64,000 bases of DNA, taken from NCBI GenBank assembly GCA_020638195.1, contig JACKJC010000004.1:1-64000 (forward strand), in the 5' to 3' direction. Positions 7,251 through 16,436 of the stretch are shown piece after piece; the stretch's first letter is position 1, and each line of letters opens with the position of its first letter. Both the position numbers and the translations under genes were made by a program. Origin of the DNA: Methylobacteriaceae bacterium (lineage in GTDB: Bacteria; Pseudomonadota; Alphaproteobacteria; Rhizobiales; Beijerinckiaceae). Under the pieces are notes generated by a model. It saw nothing but the letters and a program-made list of their open reading frames with translations, searched no databases and was not told where the DNA came from.

Positions 7251-8492
7251 TCAGCCGTTCTTGGGCGGCATGGCCCGCGCCTTCAGATCGAAGGCCGGAT
7301 CGGCCGCCTCCTCCGGGCTCAGCGCCGCGCCCGCGGCGATCAGCCGCCGCGCGATCATGTGGTCGGCCGCTCGGTTGACGGATTCGACGACGCGCAGCCG
7401 CCCGCCGGAAAAACCGAAGACCGAGAAACTGCGGCCCGCCGTGTCGCCGCGCGTGACAAATAGATCGCAGCCCATGTTGAGCCCCGCGATCTGCAGCTTG
7501 AGGTCGCCCTGGTCCGACCAGAACCACGGCAGAGCGTCATAGCGGGCCGCCTTTCCGGTCAGCTTGCGGGCCACCACCCTCGCCTGGTCCGTGGCGTTCT
7601 GCACGGATTCCAGCCGGAAGCGCCGACCCGCATAGGGATTGGGATGGGCGCAGCAATCCCCGATCGCGGAAACATGAGGATCGGACGTCGTCAGCGCCTC
7701 GTCGACCACAACTCCATTGTCGACCGCGAGGCCGGCGGATGCTGCCAGCGCCTCATTGGCGAGAATGCCGATGCCGACGAGCACGAGATCGGCCGGCAAA
7801 TGGCGTCCGTCGCTCAGATGCACGCCGGTCACCCGCCCGCCGGCGCCTTCGATCGAGAGCACGCCCGCGCCCAGATGCAGCTTCACGCCGAATCCACGGT
7901 GTGCGTCCGCATAGAAATCCGAAATGGTCTGCGACACCGCGCGCCCCATGACCCGCGGCGCGACCTCTACGACCTGCACGTCCGCGCCTTTGGCTGCGGC
8001 GGTGGCGGCGAATTCGAGGCCGATGAAACCCGCGCCGATGACGACGACATGGGCCGCCCCCTCGAGCCTGACCTTGAGTTGCGCGGCGTCGTTCATGTCG
8101 CGGAGCGCCAGCACGCCTTCCAGCTCCGCGCCGGAAAAAGTCGCCGGTCGCGCGATGGCGCCGGTCGCCAGGATCAGATGCTCGTAGGCGAGCGATGCGC
8201 CGGACGCGAGCCGCGCGATGCGTGCGGCGCAATCGATCTCGCGCACGCTCTCGCCGAGCCGCAGATCGATCTGCTTTTCCGGATAATAGGCCGGCCCGCG
8301 GAGGATCAGCGATTCCGCCGTCGCCTCGCCCTTGATGAAAGCTTTCGACAGCGGCGGACGCTGGTAGGGCGCGTTAGGGTCGTCCGAAATCAGGGTAATC
8401 GGGCCCGCATAGCCCTCCTCGCGAAGAGAGGCCGCCGCCTGCACGCCGCCATGCCCTGCCCCGACGATGACGATGCCTGCCGATCCGCCCAT
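7251..8492 (-). CDS. FAD-dependent ferredoxin/rhodocoxin-type reductase
   Basis: 413 residues; passes electrons from NAD(P)H through FAD to a ferredoxin, rhodocoxin or dioxygenase partner. Seen: N-terminal FAD Rossmann motif IVIVGAGHGGVQAA, the PYQRPPLSK segment, ILATGAIARP, a second Rossmann motif VVVIGAGFIGLEFA for NAD(P)H, and the FAD-contacting AIGDC near residue 280; the C-terminus is the family's reductase domain. GGAGGA sits 6 nt before the ATG at 8492, fixing the start. No ferredoxin or oxygenase gene is adjacent, so the partner is unknown. Confidence 0.88.
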   Translation of the reverse strand: MGGSAGIVIVGAGHGGVQAAASLREEGYAGPITLISDDPNAPYQRPPLSKAFIKGEATAESLILRGPAYYPEKQIDLRLGESVREIDCAARIARLASGASLAYEHLILATGAIARPATFSGAELEGVLALRDMNDAAQLKVRLEGAAHVVVIGAGFIGLEFAATAAAKGADVQVVEVAPRVMGRAVSQTISDFYADAHRGFGVKLHLGAGVLSIEGAGGRVTGVHLSDGRHLPADLVLVGIGILANEALAASAGLAVDNGVVVDEALTTSDPHVSAIGDCCAHPNPYAGRRFRLESVQNATDQARVVARKLTGKAARYDALPWFWSDQGDLKLQIAGLNMGCDLFVTRGDTAGRSFSVFGFSGGRLRVVESVNRAADHMIARRLIAAGAALSPEEAADPAFDLKARAMPPKNG

Positions 8493-8696
8493 GATTGTCC
8501 TCCGCGTCCGCCTGTGTCGTCGGCACACCGTGCATGCCACGGCGACCGGGCCTGCGTCGAGGCGCCGCGACGTCGCGCTGCACAGAATGGAATTCCGCGA
8601 CGGATTTTGGAATGCGTCATGGGCGCCATGCCGCAACGCTGTGGCGGCGACGCAACCGACAGGCTAGGCAGGAGGTCCTGTCTCGGGCCGCAATCG

Positions 8697-9500
8697 ATGC
8701 CACACTCGTTCTGGATCATACTCGCCGCCAAGATGGCGACTACGGCCGCAATCGTCGTCGCCGCCTCGAAAGTGGTCGAACGCGCGGGCCCCTTTCTCGG
8801 CGCGATGGTCGCCACCCTGCCAATCTCCGCCGGACCCTCGTATATTTTCCTCGCTGCCGAACATGGTGCGGATTTTGTCCACCGCGCGGCTCTGACCAGT
8901 CTCGCCACCAATGCCGCAACCTTCGGCTTCGGCGCACTCTACGCTCTACTGGCGCGTCGTAAGCCGTTGTGGATCGCGCTCGGCGTCTCCTTCGGTCTCT
9001 GGATCATGGCGGCGCTCGCGATCGTCGAGACCCGCTGGACGCTGACGACGGCCGCGTTCCTGAACGTCGCGGTCTTCGTTCCCGCATTCGTCGCGACACG
9101 CTCCTGCCGCGCCACGCCGCCGGCCCGTCCGCCAGGCTCCCGCTGGTGGGACATTCCATTCCGGGCGGCGCTCGTAATGGCGCTGGTCGGCTTCACTGTC
9201 GTCGTCGGCCGCTTCTTCGGCGCTGCGGCGGCGGGCGTCACAGCGCTCGTGCCGATCGTCATGTTCTCGCTGGCGATCATTCTGCATCCGCGCATCGGCG
9301 GCGCCGGCGCGAGCGCCGTTCTCTCGCACACGCTACCCGGCCTTGTCGGTTTCGGCGTCGCAGTCGCGACGCTCTACGTTGCAGCAATCCCGCTCGGCGC
9401 GCCGCTCGCGCTGTCGCTTGCACTGACAATCTGCGTTGGCTGGAACGCGAGTCTTGCCCTCCTGCGTCATCTTCCGTTGCGACGCGCGGCAAAAGCCTGA
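8697..9500 (+). CDS. Unknown multi-pass membrane protein
   Basis: 267 residues with about eight hydrophobic spans. The N-terminal part (MPHSFWIILAAKMATTAAIV) starts in the membrane and the last span ends at a basic tail (RHLPLRRAAKA). The ATG at 8697 is used; GGAGGT lies 20 nt upstream, further than ideal. Large upstream extensions of this frame run antisense to the reductase gene and are not believed. It is divergent from the reductase with a 204-bp gap. No family recognised; a transporter-like protein is possible. Confidence 0.75.
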   Translation: MPHSFWIILAAKMATTAAIVVAASKVVERAGPFLGAMVATLPISAGPSYIFLAAEHGADFVHRAALTSLATNAATFGFGALYALLARRKPLWIALGVSFGLWIMAALAIVETRWTLTTAAFLNVAVFVPAFVATRSCRATPPARPPGSRWWDIPFRAALVMALVGFTVVVGRFFGAAAAGVTALVPIVMFSLAIILHPRIGGAGASAVLSHTLPGLVGFGVAVATLYVAAIPLGAPLALSLALTICVGWNASLALLRHLPLRRAAKA

Positions 9501-9556
9501 TCTTGCGCGGTAGCCGCCTGCACGTATGCTAACAATCGACAGGCGCGGAGGCGATC

Positions 9557-10750
9557 ATGGCTCAGGAAGCGACGACCGAGACAGCGGGCAAACTCGTCAT
9601 CCGCAACATCGGGCTCATCCTCTCGGGCATGCTCGAGCGCCCGATTCTCGATGGCGACGCCATCGTCGCCATCGATGGCAAGATCGCCGCCATCGGTCGC
9701 CTCAAGGATCTCGATACGGAGGGTGCGCGCACGATTGTCGATGCGAACGGCGCGACGCTCGCGCCGGGTCTGATCGACAGCCACGTCCATCCCGTCGCCG
9801 GCGACTGGACGCCGCGCCAGAGCCAGCTCAACTGGATCGACTCCTCGATGCACGGCGGCGTCACGACCATGATTTCCGCCGGCGAGGTGCATACGCCCGG
9901 CCGCGCCCGCGACATCGTCGGGCTGAAGGCGATGGCGATCGCGGCGCAACGCGCCTACACGAATTTCCGCCCTGGCGGCGTCAAGCTGCACGCCGGCGCT
10001 CCCGTCATCGAGAACGGCATGGTCGAGAGCGATTTCGCGGAACTCGCTTCGGCTGGCGTAAAGCTGCTCGGCGAGATCGGCCTTGGCGGCGTCAAGGACG
10101 GGCCGACCGGCCGCAAGATGGTGGAATGGGCGCGCAAATACGGCATCCAGTCGACGATCCACACCGGCGGCCCGTCGATTCCGGGCTCTGGCCTGATCGA
10201 CAAGGACATTGTGCTCGAAACCGACGCTGATATCGTCGGACACATCAACGGCGGCCATACAGCGCTGCCCGACGACCAGATCCGCTGCATCTGCGAGGGC
10301 TGCAAGCGCGGCCTCGAACTCGTGCACAACGGCAACGAGCGCTCCGCCCTGTTCACGTTGCGCACGGCGCGCGAAATGAACGAACTCGAACGCGTCATCC
10401 TCGGCACGGATGGTCCGGCCGGCTCCGGCGTGCAACCGCTCGGCATATTGCGTATGGTGTCGATGCTGTCGTCGCTCGGCGACATTCCGGCCGAGATCGC
10501 CTTCTGCTTCGCGACCGGCAACACCGCGCGCATGCGCCAATTGGATTGCGGGCTGATCGAGGTCGGGCGCGCCGCCGATTTCGTTCTGATGGACAAGGCT
10601 CAGCATTCGCCGGCGAATTCGCTGCTCGAAAGCGTCCGTCTGGGCGATCTGCCGGGGGTCGGAATGGTGATCATCGACGGGCTCGTGCGCGCCGGCCGCA
10701 GCCGCAACACGCCGCCTGCGACGCGCATTCCCGCAGTGATCGCCGGCTGA
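9557..10750 (+). CDS. ena: Enamidase (6-oxotetrahydronicotinate hydrolase), amidohydrolase superfamily
   Basis: 397 residues, close in size to the Eubacterium barkeri enzyme that opens 1,4,5,6-tetrahydro-6-oxonicotinate to 2-formylglutarate and ammonia. Amidohydrolase features are seen in order: LIDSHVHPVAGDW (HxH metal ligands), GGVKLHAG, TIHTGGPSIPGSG, GHINGGHTAL (His ligands) and ILGTDGPAGSG (catalytic Asp). The specific call depends on context: a 6-hydroxynicotinate reductase and molybdenum hydroxylase lie in the same cluster. It ends 3 bp before the convergent marR gene's stop. A hydrolase for another cyclic enamide is the main alternative. Confidence 0.82.
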   Translation: MAQEATTETAGKLVIRNIGLILSGMLERPILDGDAIVAIDGKIAAIGRLKDLDTEGARTIVDANGATLAPGLIDSHVHPVAGDWTPRQSQLNWIDSSMHGGVTTMISAGEVHTPGRARDIVGLKAMAIAAQRAYTNFRPGGVKLHAGAPVIENGMVESDFAELASAGVKLLGEIGLGGVKDGPTGRKMVEWARKYGIQSTIHTGGPSIPGSGLIDKDIVLETDADIVGHINGGHTALPDDQIRCICEGCKRGLELVHNGNERSALFTLRTAREMNELERVILGTDGPAGSGVQPLGILRMVSMLSSLGDIPAEIAFCFATGNTARMRQLDCGLIEVGRAADFVLMDKAQHSPANSLLESVRLGDLPGVGMVIIDGLVRAGRSRNTPPATRIPAVIAG

Positions 10751-10753
10751 GTC

Positions 10754-11221
10754 TCATCTGATCCGGGCGAGCAGCGAGAGCAGCAAGTCCCGCTCCGCTG
10801 GATCGAGCGGCGCGACGGTCTCGTCCGTGATCGCGCGCGCAACCGGCAGAGCGCGCTGCACGAAGTCGCGGCCGCGCTCGGACAGGTCGATCGTCAACCG
10901 CCTGTTGTCGGTCGGATCCGCGCTCGTGACGATCAGCCCGCGCGTGAGCAGTCGGTCGACAACGCCCTTGATCGTCGCGGCGTCCATCGCGACGTGGCGG
11001 CCGAGGAGGTTTTGCGAGCAGCCGCCGATCTCGTGAAGCTTGGCAAGCGTCGCCCACTGCGTCGGCGTGACATCCTCGAGCATCATCCGCGCGAAAATCG
11101 ACGTGTGCCGCTGTTGCGCCTGACGAAGCAGAAAGCCGATCTGGCCATCGAGCGCATACGCTGGCTCTTCGGCGCCTTCGCCGGAATTGAACGCTGACGG
11201 GGCTGCTGTCGTTTCGTTCAT
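10754..11221 (-). CDS. MarR-family transcriptional regulator
   Basis: 155 residues from MNETTAAP (ATG 11221, with GAGAGA before it). The winged helix is visible: TPTQWATLAKLHEIGGCSQ, LLGRHVAMDAATIKGVVDRLLTRGLI (recognition helix) and the wing DPTDNRRLTIDLSERG. MarR proteins are dimeric repressors released by small aromatic ligands. It diverges from the molybdenum hydroxylase genes, so it probably controls them, and perhaps the rest of the nicotinate cluster, in response to nicotinate or 6-hydroxynicotinate (inference). Two dyads in the shared intergenic region are candidate operators. Confidence 0.88.
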   Translation of the reverse strand: MNETTAAPSAFNSGEGAEEPAYALDGQIGFLLRQAQQRHTSIFARMMLEDVTPTQWATLAKLHEIGGCSQNLLGRHVAMDAATIKGVVDRLLTRGLIVTSADPTDNRRLTIDLSERGRDFVQRALPVARAITDETVAPLDPAERDLLLSLLARIR

Positions 11222-11263
11222 CGGTCTCTCACGCGAGTCGATGAGCAGCATCGACCCTGGCCC

Positions 11264-11308
11264 GCGCCTTGACAAGGCGCAGGACCCGCCCGACTATTCG
11301 TGTACGAA
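11264..11308 (+). promoter_or_regulatory. Promoter with two candidate MarR operators
   Basis: Between marR and the hydroxylase genes: -35 TTGACA (11269-11274), 17-nt spacer, -10-like GACTAT (11292-11297). The -35 lies inside a perfect dyad GCGCCTT-GAC-AAGGCGC (11264-11280). A second dyad TTCGT-GT-ACGAA (11297-11308) starts at the last base of the -10. A dimer on either would block polymerase, as is usual for MarR repressors. The binding protein is inferred from position only. Confidence 0.55.
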
Positions 11309-11348
11309 CGGTTGTCGCCGCATGACGGCGTCATGCGGAAGGCTTGGC

Positions 11349-12191
11349 ATGCTGCATCGCCCGCGATCGACCGCCGAAGCGCTCGCCCTTCTCGCCACGG
11401 ACGGCGCGACGATCATCGCCGGCGGCACGGACGTTTTCCCGGCTCACGTTGATCGCCCGCCGCCGAAGCGGCTCGTCGATATCTCCCGACTGCGCGACCT
11501 GCGCGGCGTCCGTCGCGAAGCAAATACGTTCCGCATTGGCGCTGCGACGACATGGACCGACATCGCCCGCGCCGATCTGCCGCCGTCGTTCGACATGCTG
11601 CGTGAAGCGGCGCGCGAAATCGGCGCCGTACAGATCCAGAACCGCGCGACCATCGGCGGCAATCTCTGCAACGCCTCGCCCGCCGCCGATGGCGTTCCGC
11701 CTCTGCTCGCGCTCGATGCGACGGTCGAACTCGCCTCGCCACGCGGCGTTCGAACCATGCCTCTCGAAGCGTTTCTCCTCGGCAATCGCCACACGGCGCG
11801 CGCGCCCGACGAGATCATGACCGCCGTGCTGATCGAAGACGACCACAACGACGGCCGTTCCACATTTCTCAAGCTCGGCGCGCGCCGGCATCTCGTGATT
11901 TCCATCGTGATGGTCGCAGCTCTGCTCGATATCGGCGAAGACGGCATGGTGAAATACGCGCGCATAGCGGTCGGAGCGGCGTCGGTGGTCGGGCGCCGCC
12001 TGCGCGGTCTCGAGGCGCGTCTCGTCGGCCAGACCGTGGGCCGCGCGATGAATGACATCGTATCGCCCGTTGATTTCGCAGAGCTCAGCCCGATCGATGA
12101 CCTCAGGGCGACCGCCGAATACCGCCGCGAAGCCGCGGTGGAGCTCGTCCGGCGCGCGCTCGTCCAGTTGGCGGACGCACGCCATGGATGA
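11349..12191 (+). CDS. FAD-binding subunit of a nicotinate dehydrogenase-type molybdenum hydroxylase
   Basis: 280 residues, the medium (CoxM-like) subunit of the xanthine oxidase family; it passes electrons from the FeS subunit to FAD and the acceptor. Seen: AGGTDVF in the first FAD loop, TIGGNLCNASPAADGVPPLLALDA in the second (TIGGN motif), and the C-terminal CO-dehydrogenase flavoprotein domain from about residue 170. GGAAGG 8 nt before ATG 11349 decides the start over upstream ATGs. It overlaps the next gene by 8 bp, so both subunits are co-translated. Confidence 0.88.
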   Translation: MLHRPRSTAEALALLATDGATIIAGGTDVFPAHVDRPPPKRLVDISRLRDLRGVRREANTFRIGAATTWTDIARADLPPSFDMLREAAREIGAVQIQNRATIGGNLCNASPAADGVPPLLALDATVELASPRGVRTMPLEAFLLGNRHTARAPDEIMTAVLIEDDHNDGRSTFLKLGARRHLVISIVMVAALLDIGEDGMVKYARIAVGAASVVGRRLRGLEARLVGQTVGRAMNDIVSPVDFAELSPIDDLRATAEYRREAAVELVRRALVQLADARHG

Positions 12192-14928
12192 CACGACGCA
12201 TCGCATGACGCTGAAGATCAACGGCGAGTGGCAATCGTTGCAGGTCGACGGCGCCCAACGGCTCTCGAGCGTCCTGCGCAACGATCTCGGTCTGACCGGA
12301 ACCAAGATCGGCTGTGAGGCCGGCGATTGCGGCGCCTGCACGGTGCTAATCGACGGCGAACCGGCTTGTTCCTGCTTGATCGCGGCGGGCCAGGCGGAAG
12401 GCGCTTCGGTCGTGACAATCGAAGGCGTCGCGAACGCGACCCGATCCGGGGCGGCGCTGCTCGACTCATTCCATGCCGCTGGCGCGGCGCAATGCGGCGC
12501 CTGCACGCCGGGCATGATCGTGTCCGCGGCCGCCCTGCTCGACGCAAACCCTTCACCGAGCGACGCGGATATCGACCGCGCACTCGGCGGCGTCCTGTGC
12601 CGGTGCACAGGCTATACGAAGATTTTCGACGCCGTTCATATAGCCGCCGGAAATCGCGTCGAGTCCGCCGTAGGCGAGCGCGGCTTCATCGGCGAGCGCA
12701 TCGCACGTCTCGACGGACGCGCGAAGGTCGAGGGCCGCGAACTATTCGGCGCCGATTCCATTCCAGAGGACGCACTTTTTCTCCGCGCCATCCGTTCGCC
12801 ACATCACCGAGCGCGATTTTCGTTCGGCGACTTCGAAACGTTCGTCGCCGTCCATTCCGGACTCGCGCGCGTATTGACGGCGAGAGACATTCCCGGGCGC
12901 AATCTTCACGGCGTCATACCGCCTTTCGCCGACCAGCCGGTCTTCGCGGTCGAGGAAGCGAGATTCAAGGGCGAGGCCGTCGCCGCGGTCATTGGAGATC
13001 GCGCAGCGATCGAAGACATGGACCTCTCGACATTTCCGATCGAATGGCAGGTTCTGCCGCATGCGCTCACGATGCAGGAAGCAGTTTCAACTAATGCGCC
13101 CCTGCTCCACGACGCTCGTGCGGGAAACATCCTCGTTCACGGTCGCGTCGAGAAAGGCGATGTCACGATGCGCGATGCGAAAGGCGTCGTCGCGGTCGAA
13201 GGCGAGTTCGAAACGAGCTTTGTCGAACACGCCTATATCGAGCCGGAAGCAGGTTATGCGCGCAGGACCGGCGACCGGATCGAGATCGTCGCCTGCACGC
13301 AATCGCCTTACATGGACCGCGACGATGTGGCGGCGATCCTCGGCATTTCGAACGAAGACGTGCGCATCGTCCCGACCGCGGTCGGCGGCGGCTTCGGCTC
13401 GAAACTGGATCTCTCCGTCCAGCCCTACATCGCGGTCGCGGCATGGCTAATGAACCGACCCGTGGCGATGATCTATTCCCGCCCGGAATCGATCGCGACG
13501 ACGACGAAGCGACATCCAGCCCGTATCGCATCCCGAATTTGCGCGCGCGACGACGGTAAATTGACGAGCATCGATTTCAGGGCGGACTTCAACACGGGCG
13601 CCTATGCGAGCTGGGGACCGACCGTCGCCAACCGCGTGCCGGTCCATGCGTCCGGCCCCTACTTCGTTCCCAATTATCGCGCGCGAACTCGCGCGATACA
13701 TACGAATTGCCCACCATCGGGGGCCTTCCGGGGGTTCGGCGTTCCGCAGATGGCAGTGGCGCAGGAGCAATTGCTGGACGAACTCGCCGCGCGGCTCGGC
13801 ATCGACCCACTCGAACTGCGCTTGCGCAACGCGCTCGACGGCGACAAGCCGACGGCGACCGGCCAATTGCTCGGCGAAGGCATCGCTTTCAAACAATGTC
13901 TCGAAGCCCTTCGGGCGCCATGGTCGCAGGCTCGTCGCGACGCCGAAGCTTTCAATGCGCAAGCAGAGAGCGCCCTGCGACGCGGCGTCGGCGTTGCAGG
14001 CATGTGGTATGGCTGCGGCAACACATCCCTGCCCAACCCATCCACGATCCGCATCGGTCTCAAGCCAGACGGGCGTATCGCCTTACACCAGGGCGCGGTC
14101 GATATCGGCCAGGGCTCCAACACTGTGATCGCCCAGATCGCAGCAAGCGCGCTCGGCGTCAGCCTCGAATATTTCGATCTCGTTTCCGCCGATACGGACC
14201 TCACGCCCGACTGCGGCAAGACCTCGGCTTCAAGGCAAACTTTCGTGACAGGCCGCGCCGCCGAAGCCGCCGGACGCGCTCTGCGCGCGAAAATCCTGCG
14301 GCTGGCCAATGTTGCGGATGCTTCATCGATCCGTCTCGACGGGGCGCGGCTTGAGCTTGTCGACAAGGGACAGCGGCACGAGATCGCGCTGTCGTCGCTC
14401 GCCCCGGACGCATTCGGCTATCTGCTGACGGCCGAAGAAAGCTTCGATCCGCCGACGACGCCGCTCGACGACAATGGCCAGGGTTCGCCCTACGCGATCT
14501 ATGGATTCGGCGCGCATATGGCGGAGGTCGACGTCGACATCCGGCTGGGAACCGTAAAGGTACGAAAGATCATCGCCGCACATGATGTCGGGCGGGCGAT
14601 CAACCCGACCTTGCTCGAAGGCCAGATCGAGGGCGGCGTGATGCAGGGGCTCGGTCTGGCGCTGATGGAGGAATTCCATCCCGGCCGCGGTGAGAACCTC
14701 CACGATTATCTGATCCCGACGATCGGCGATGCGCCTGAGATCGAGACGATCCTGATCGAGACGCCGAACTCCATCGGCCCCTTCGGCGCGAAAGGCATAG
14801 GCGAGCAGGCGCTCATTCCGACTGCGCCCGCGATTTTCAACGCCATCCGTCACGCAACCGGCGTAGTAGTGCGGCGCGCGCCCGCGACGCCGGATCGGCT
14901 CCTCGCCGCGATCAAGGCGCTGGCGTAA
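12184..14928 (+). CDS. Fused FeS and molybdopterin subunits of a nicotinate dehydrogenase-type hydroxylase
   Basis: 914 residues combining what are often two subunits. Residues ~1-75 carry the plant-type 2Fe-2S motif CEAGDCGACTVL; ~95-150 carry the second 2Fe-2S domain (CGACTPGM and CRCTGY); from ~170 onward is the molybdenum-binding region with VGGGFGSKLDLS, GAFRGFGVPQ and the C-terminal GAKGIGEQALIP, whose Glu is the catalytic base in this family. The expected reaction is hydroxylation of an N-heterocycle next to the ring nitrogen (nicotinate to 6-hydroxynicotinate), judged by the neighbouring reductase and enamidase. Other substrates such as purines or isoquinoline are possible. Confidence 0.87.
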   Translation: MDDTTHRMTLKINGEWQSLQVDGAQRLSSVLRNDLGLTGTKIGCEAGDCGACTVLIDGEPACSCLIAAGQAEGASVVTIEGVANATRSGAALLDSFHAAGAAQCGACTPGMIVSAAALLDANPSPSDADIDRALGGVLCRCTGYTKIFDAVHIAAGNRVESAVGERGFIGERIARLDGRAKVEGRELFGADSIPEDALFLRAIRSPHHRARFSFGDFETFVAVHSGLARVLTARDIPGRNLHGVIPPFADQPVFAVEEARFKGEAVAAVIGDRAAIEDMDLSTFPIEWQVLPHALTMQEAVSTNAPLLHDARAGNILVHGRVEKGDVTMRDAKGVVAVEGEFETSFVEHAYIEPEAGYARRTGDRIEIVACTQSPYMDRDDVAAILGISNEDVRIVPTAVGGGFGSKLDLSVQPYIAVAAWLMNRPVAMIYSRPESIATTTKRHPARIASRICARDDGKLTSIDFRADFNTGAYASWGPTVANRVPVHASGPYFVPNYRARTRAIHTNCPPSGAFRGFGVPQMAVAQEQLLDELAARLGIDPLELRLRNALDGDKPTATGQLLGEGIAFKQCLEALRAPWSQARRDAEAFNAQAESALRRGVGVAGMWYGCGNTSLPNPSTIRIGLKPDGRIALHQGAVDIGQGSNTVIAQIAASALGVSLEYFDLVSADTDLTPDCGKTSASRQTFVTGRAAEAAGRALRAKILRLANVADASSIRLDGARLELVDKGQRHEIALSSLAPDAFGYLLTAEESFDPPTTPLDDNGQGSPYAIYGFGAHMAEVDVDIRLGTVKVRKIIAAHDVGRAINPTLLEGQIEGGVMQGLGLALMEEFHPGRGENLHDYLIPTIGDAPEIETILIETPNSIGPFGAKGIGEQALIPTAPAIFNAIRHATGVVVRRAPATPDRLLAAIKALA

Positions 14929-14937
14929 GAGCGTCGC

Positions 14938-15522
14938 TCAACGCAGCCCGTCTTCGCCCTTGATTTCGTCTTTTTTCAAGCCGCCGACGCGGGGTAGCGG
15001 TCGGCCGGAATCCGTTACCGCGATCGCCACCATTATCTCGTCGGCGCGCGGCGCGTCGACGATCCGGACCTCCATGCCATCGAAATGACTGCGCACGAAA
15101 GCCGCGTCCTTGTGGCCTAGAGGAATGTCGAGCGCGACGCCCGGACCACCACGCTTTTTCGAGGACGGTATCAGCGCGGCGCCCTTTCCGAGCGTTTTCC
15201 GTACCGGCGCGCCGAGCTTGGGATGCAGGATCGCCGCGGCGTGTTCGAGCTCGCCGTTCTCGCCGACGGCGGCCGCCTTGCCATAGCTCTCGACCTTGTC
15301 GCCGGGAATGCCGAGCGCGGCTACCGCGCGCTCCGTCAGAAGGGCGCCGAGCGCCTCGCCGATTTCGATGAGTTCGGAGAGATCCTCGACAAACCGCCCA
15401 GCAAAAGGGTTGGCGATCACCGCGATTGCGGCCGCGCGTCGGGTCGGCGGCGAGATCGCGCGGCCCATTTCAGAGCAGGTTTCCTCGACGATCGTCACAA
15501 GCTTGCGAATGTTCGGCGCCAT
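14938..15522 (-). CDS. AA_synth (DUF1185) family protein of unknown role
   Basis: 194 residues starting at MAPNIRKLVTIVEETCSEMG with GGAGGAG just upstream. The body has the family-like core VIANPFAGRFVEDLSELIEIGEALG and SYGKAAAVGENGELEHAAAILHPKLGAPVR. The family is annotated as amino-acid synthesis on weak grounds and its reaction is not established. It is the last gene of the leftward hnr operon, overlapping the preceding UPF0280 gene by 28 bp. This linkage suggests a step in N-heterocycle catabolism, perhaps handling a ring-opening product or an unstable tautomer (inference). Confidence 0.8.
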   Translation of the reverse strand: MAPNIRKLVTIVEETCSEMGRAISPPTRRAAAIAVIANPFAGRFVEDLSELIEIGEALGALLTERAVAALGIPGDKVESYGKAAAVGENGELEHAAAILHPKLGAPVRKTLGKGAALIPSSKKRGGPGVALDIPLGHKDAAFVRSHFDGMEVRIVDAPRADEIMVAIAVTDSGRPLPRVGGLKKDEIKGEDGLR

Positions 15523-16436
15523 TTCCGCTCCTCCAGCCCATGCAACATTGCGCCAGCGCTCGCGGGGCGTCGTTCGGCGCCGGGCGATCGGGCAGCAAGA
15601 CTTCCGACGACACGCGTAACCCCGCACAGTCGCAGCGAGGCGGCCACGATCGCGCCGCACCCAATCAGACGGCGCGCCTCGTCCTCGCCACTAGCGAGCG
15701 CGCACGCGACGTCGTTTTCCGACAAGGCGCCAACGCTACGCGTCACGAGACGGTCGCCGAGGTCGGATTGCGGATCGATTTCGTTCGCCGGCGCGCGAAT
15801 GATGGCGGCCTGACCCGGCAGATCGACGGCATTGGCGATCAGCGTCGCTGCGGCGTCGGCCTGCGCGGCATTGGCCGCAAGCGCCGTCACGGCATCCGCT
15901 ATGCCGAGCGAAAAACTGCGCCCGCGCCAGCCGCTCGTCGCCACGCCGCCGACGCTATGTGATGCGTCAAGCGCCGAAACGCCGAATATGCTCGGCGCTT
16001 CCGGCACGTCAACCACGCCAATCGTCAAAGTCGCATCGCCTGAAAGGTAAAGCGCAATATCCCCACCATTATTGACATAGGCGCGCCGAAGCGGCGCAGC
16101 CCGCAACATACGTGAGAGAATCTCGTCAGCAACCGCGCCCGCGACCGCTGCCATGGGCGTGATGAATTTGTCGTCCGCCACCGAGAGCGACGCGGCGTGC
16201 ATGTGACGGGCCACAATGCCCGAGGGCGCCGTCGCGTCGGAACGCGACTGTGATCGCAGCAACGGCAGTTCCGCGCACAACTCGTCGAGCATGGTCGAAA
16301 AGCGCGCGATCGCCGCTGCGAATGCAAACTCCCGCGATCGCCGATCTCCCTCTGCGAGAACGATCAGATCGATCGGACCGTCATTGAGATGCAGACGTCC
16401 ATCTTCGAGCAGGGTCGCCTGCATCCGCAAATTCAT
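15495..16436 (-). CDS. UPF0280 family protein (ApbE-like fold), unknown role
   Basis: 313 residues. The start at 16436 is set by an ATGA overlap with the stop of the reductase gene upstream; a start 30 bp earlier is possible. Recognisable parts are ITPMAAVAGAVADEIL and AYVNNGGDIALYLSG, which resemble the flavin-transferase (ApbE) fold, followed by SHSVGGVATSGWRGRSFSLGIADAVTALA. UPF0280 proteins have no assigned reaction. Because it is translationally coupled to a flavin- or FeS-dependent reductase, a role in maturation of that enzyme, such as covalent flavin attachment, is a testable inference. Confidence 0.8.
   Translation of the reverse strand: MNLRMQATLLEDGRLHLNDGPIDLIVLAEGDRRSREFAFAAAIARFSTMLDELCAELPLLRSQSRSDATAPSGIVARHMHAASLSVADDKFITPMAAVAGAVADEILSRMLRAAPLRRAYVNNGGDIALYLSGDATLTIGVVDVPEAPSIFGVSALDASHSVGGVATSGWRGRSFSLGIADAVTALAANAAQADAAATLIANAVDLPGQAAIIRAPANEIDPQSDLGDRLVTRSVGALSENDVACALASGEDEARRLIGCGAIVAASLRLCGVTRVVGSLAARSPGAERRPASAGAMLHGLEERKWRRTFASL

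Noticed and set aside
7644..8696. Long plus-strand reading frame antisense to the ferredoxin reductase
   Set aside because: Rich in Arg, Asp and His, typical of the antisense frame of a GC-rich gene; only the part after 8697 resembles a real membrane protein.
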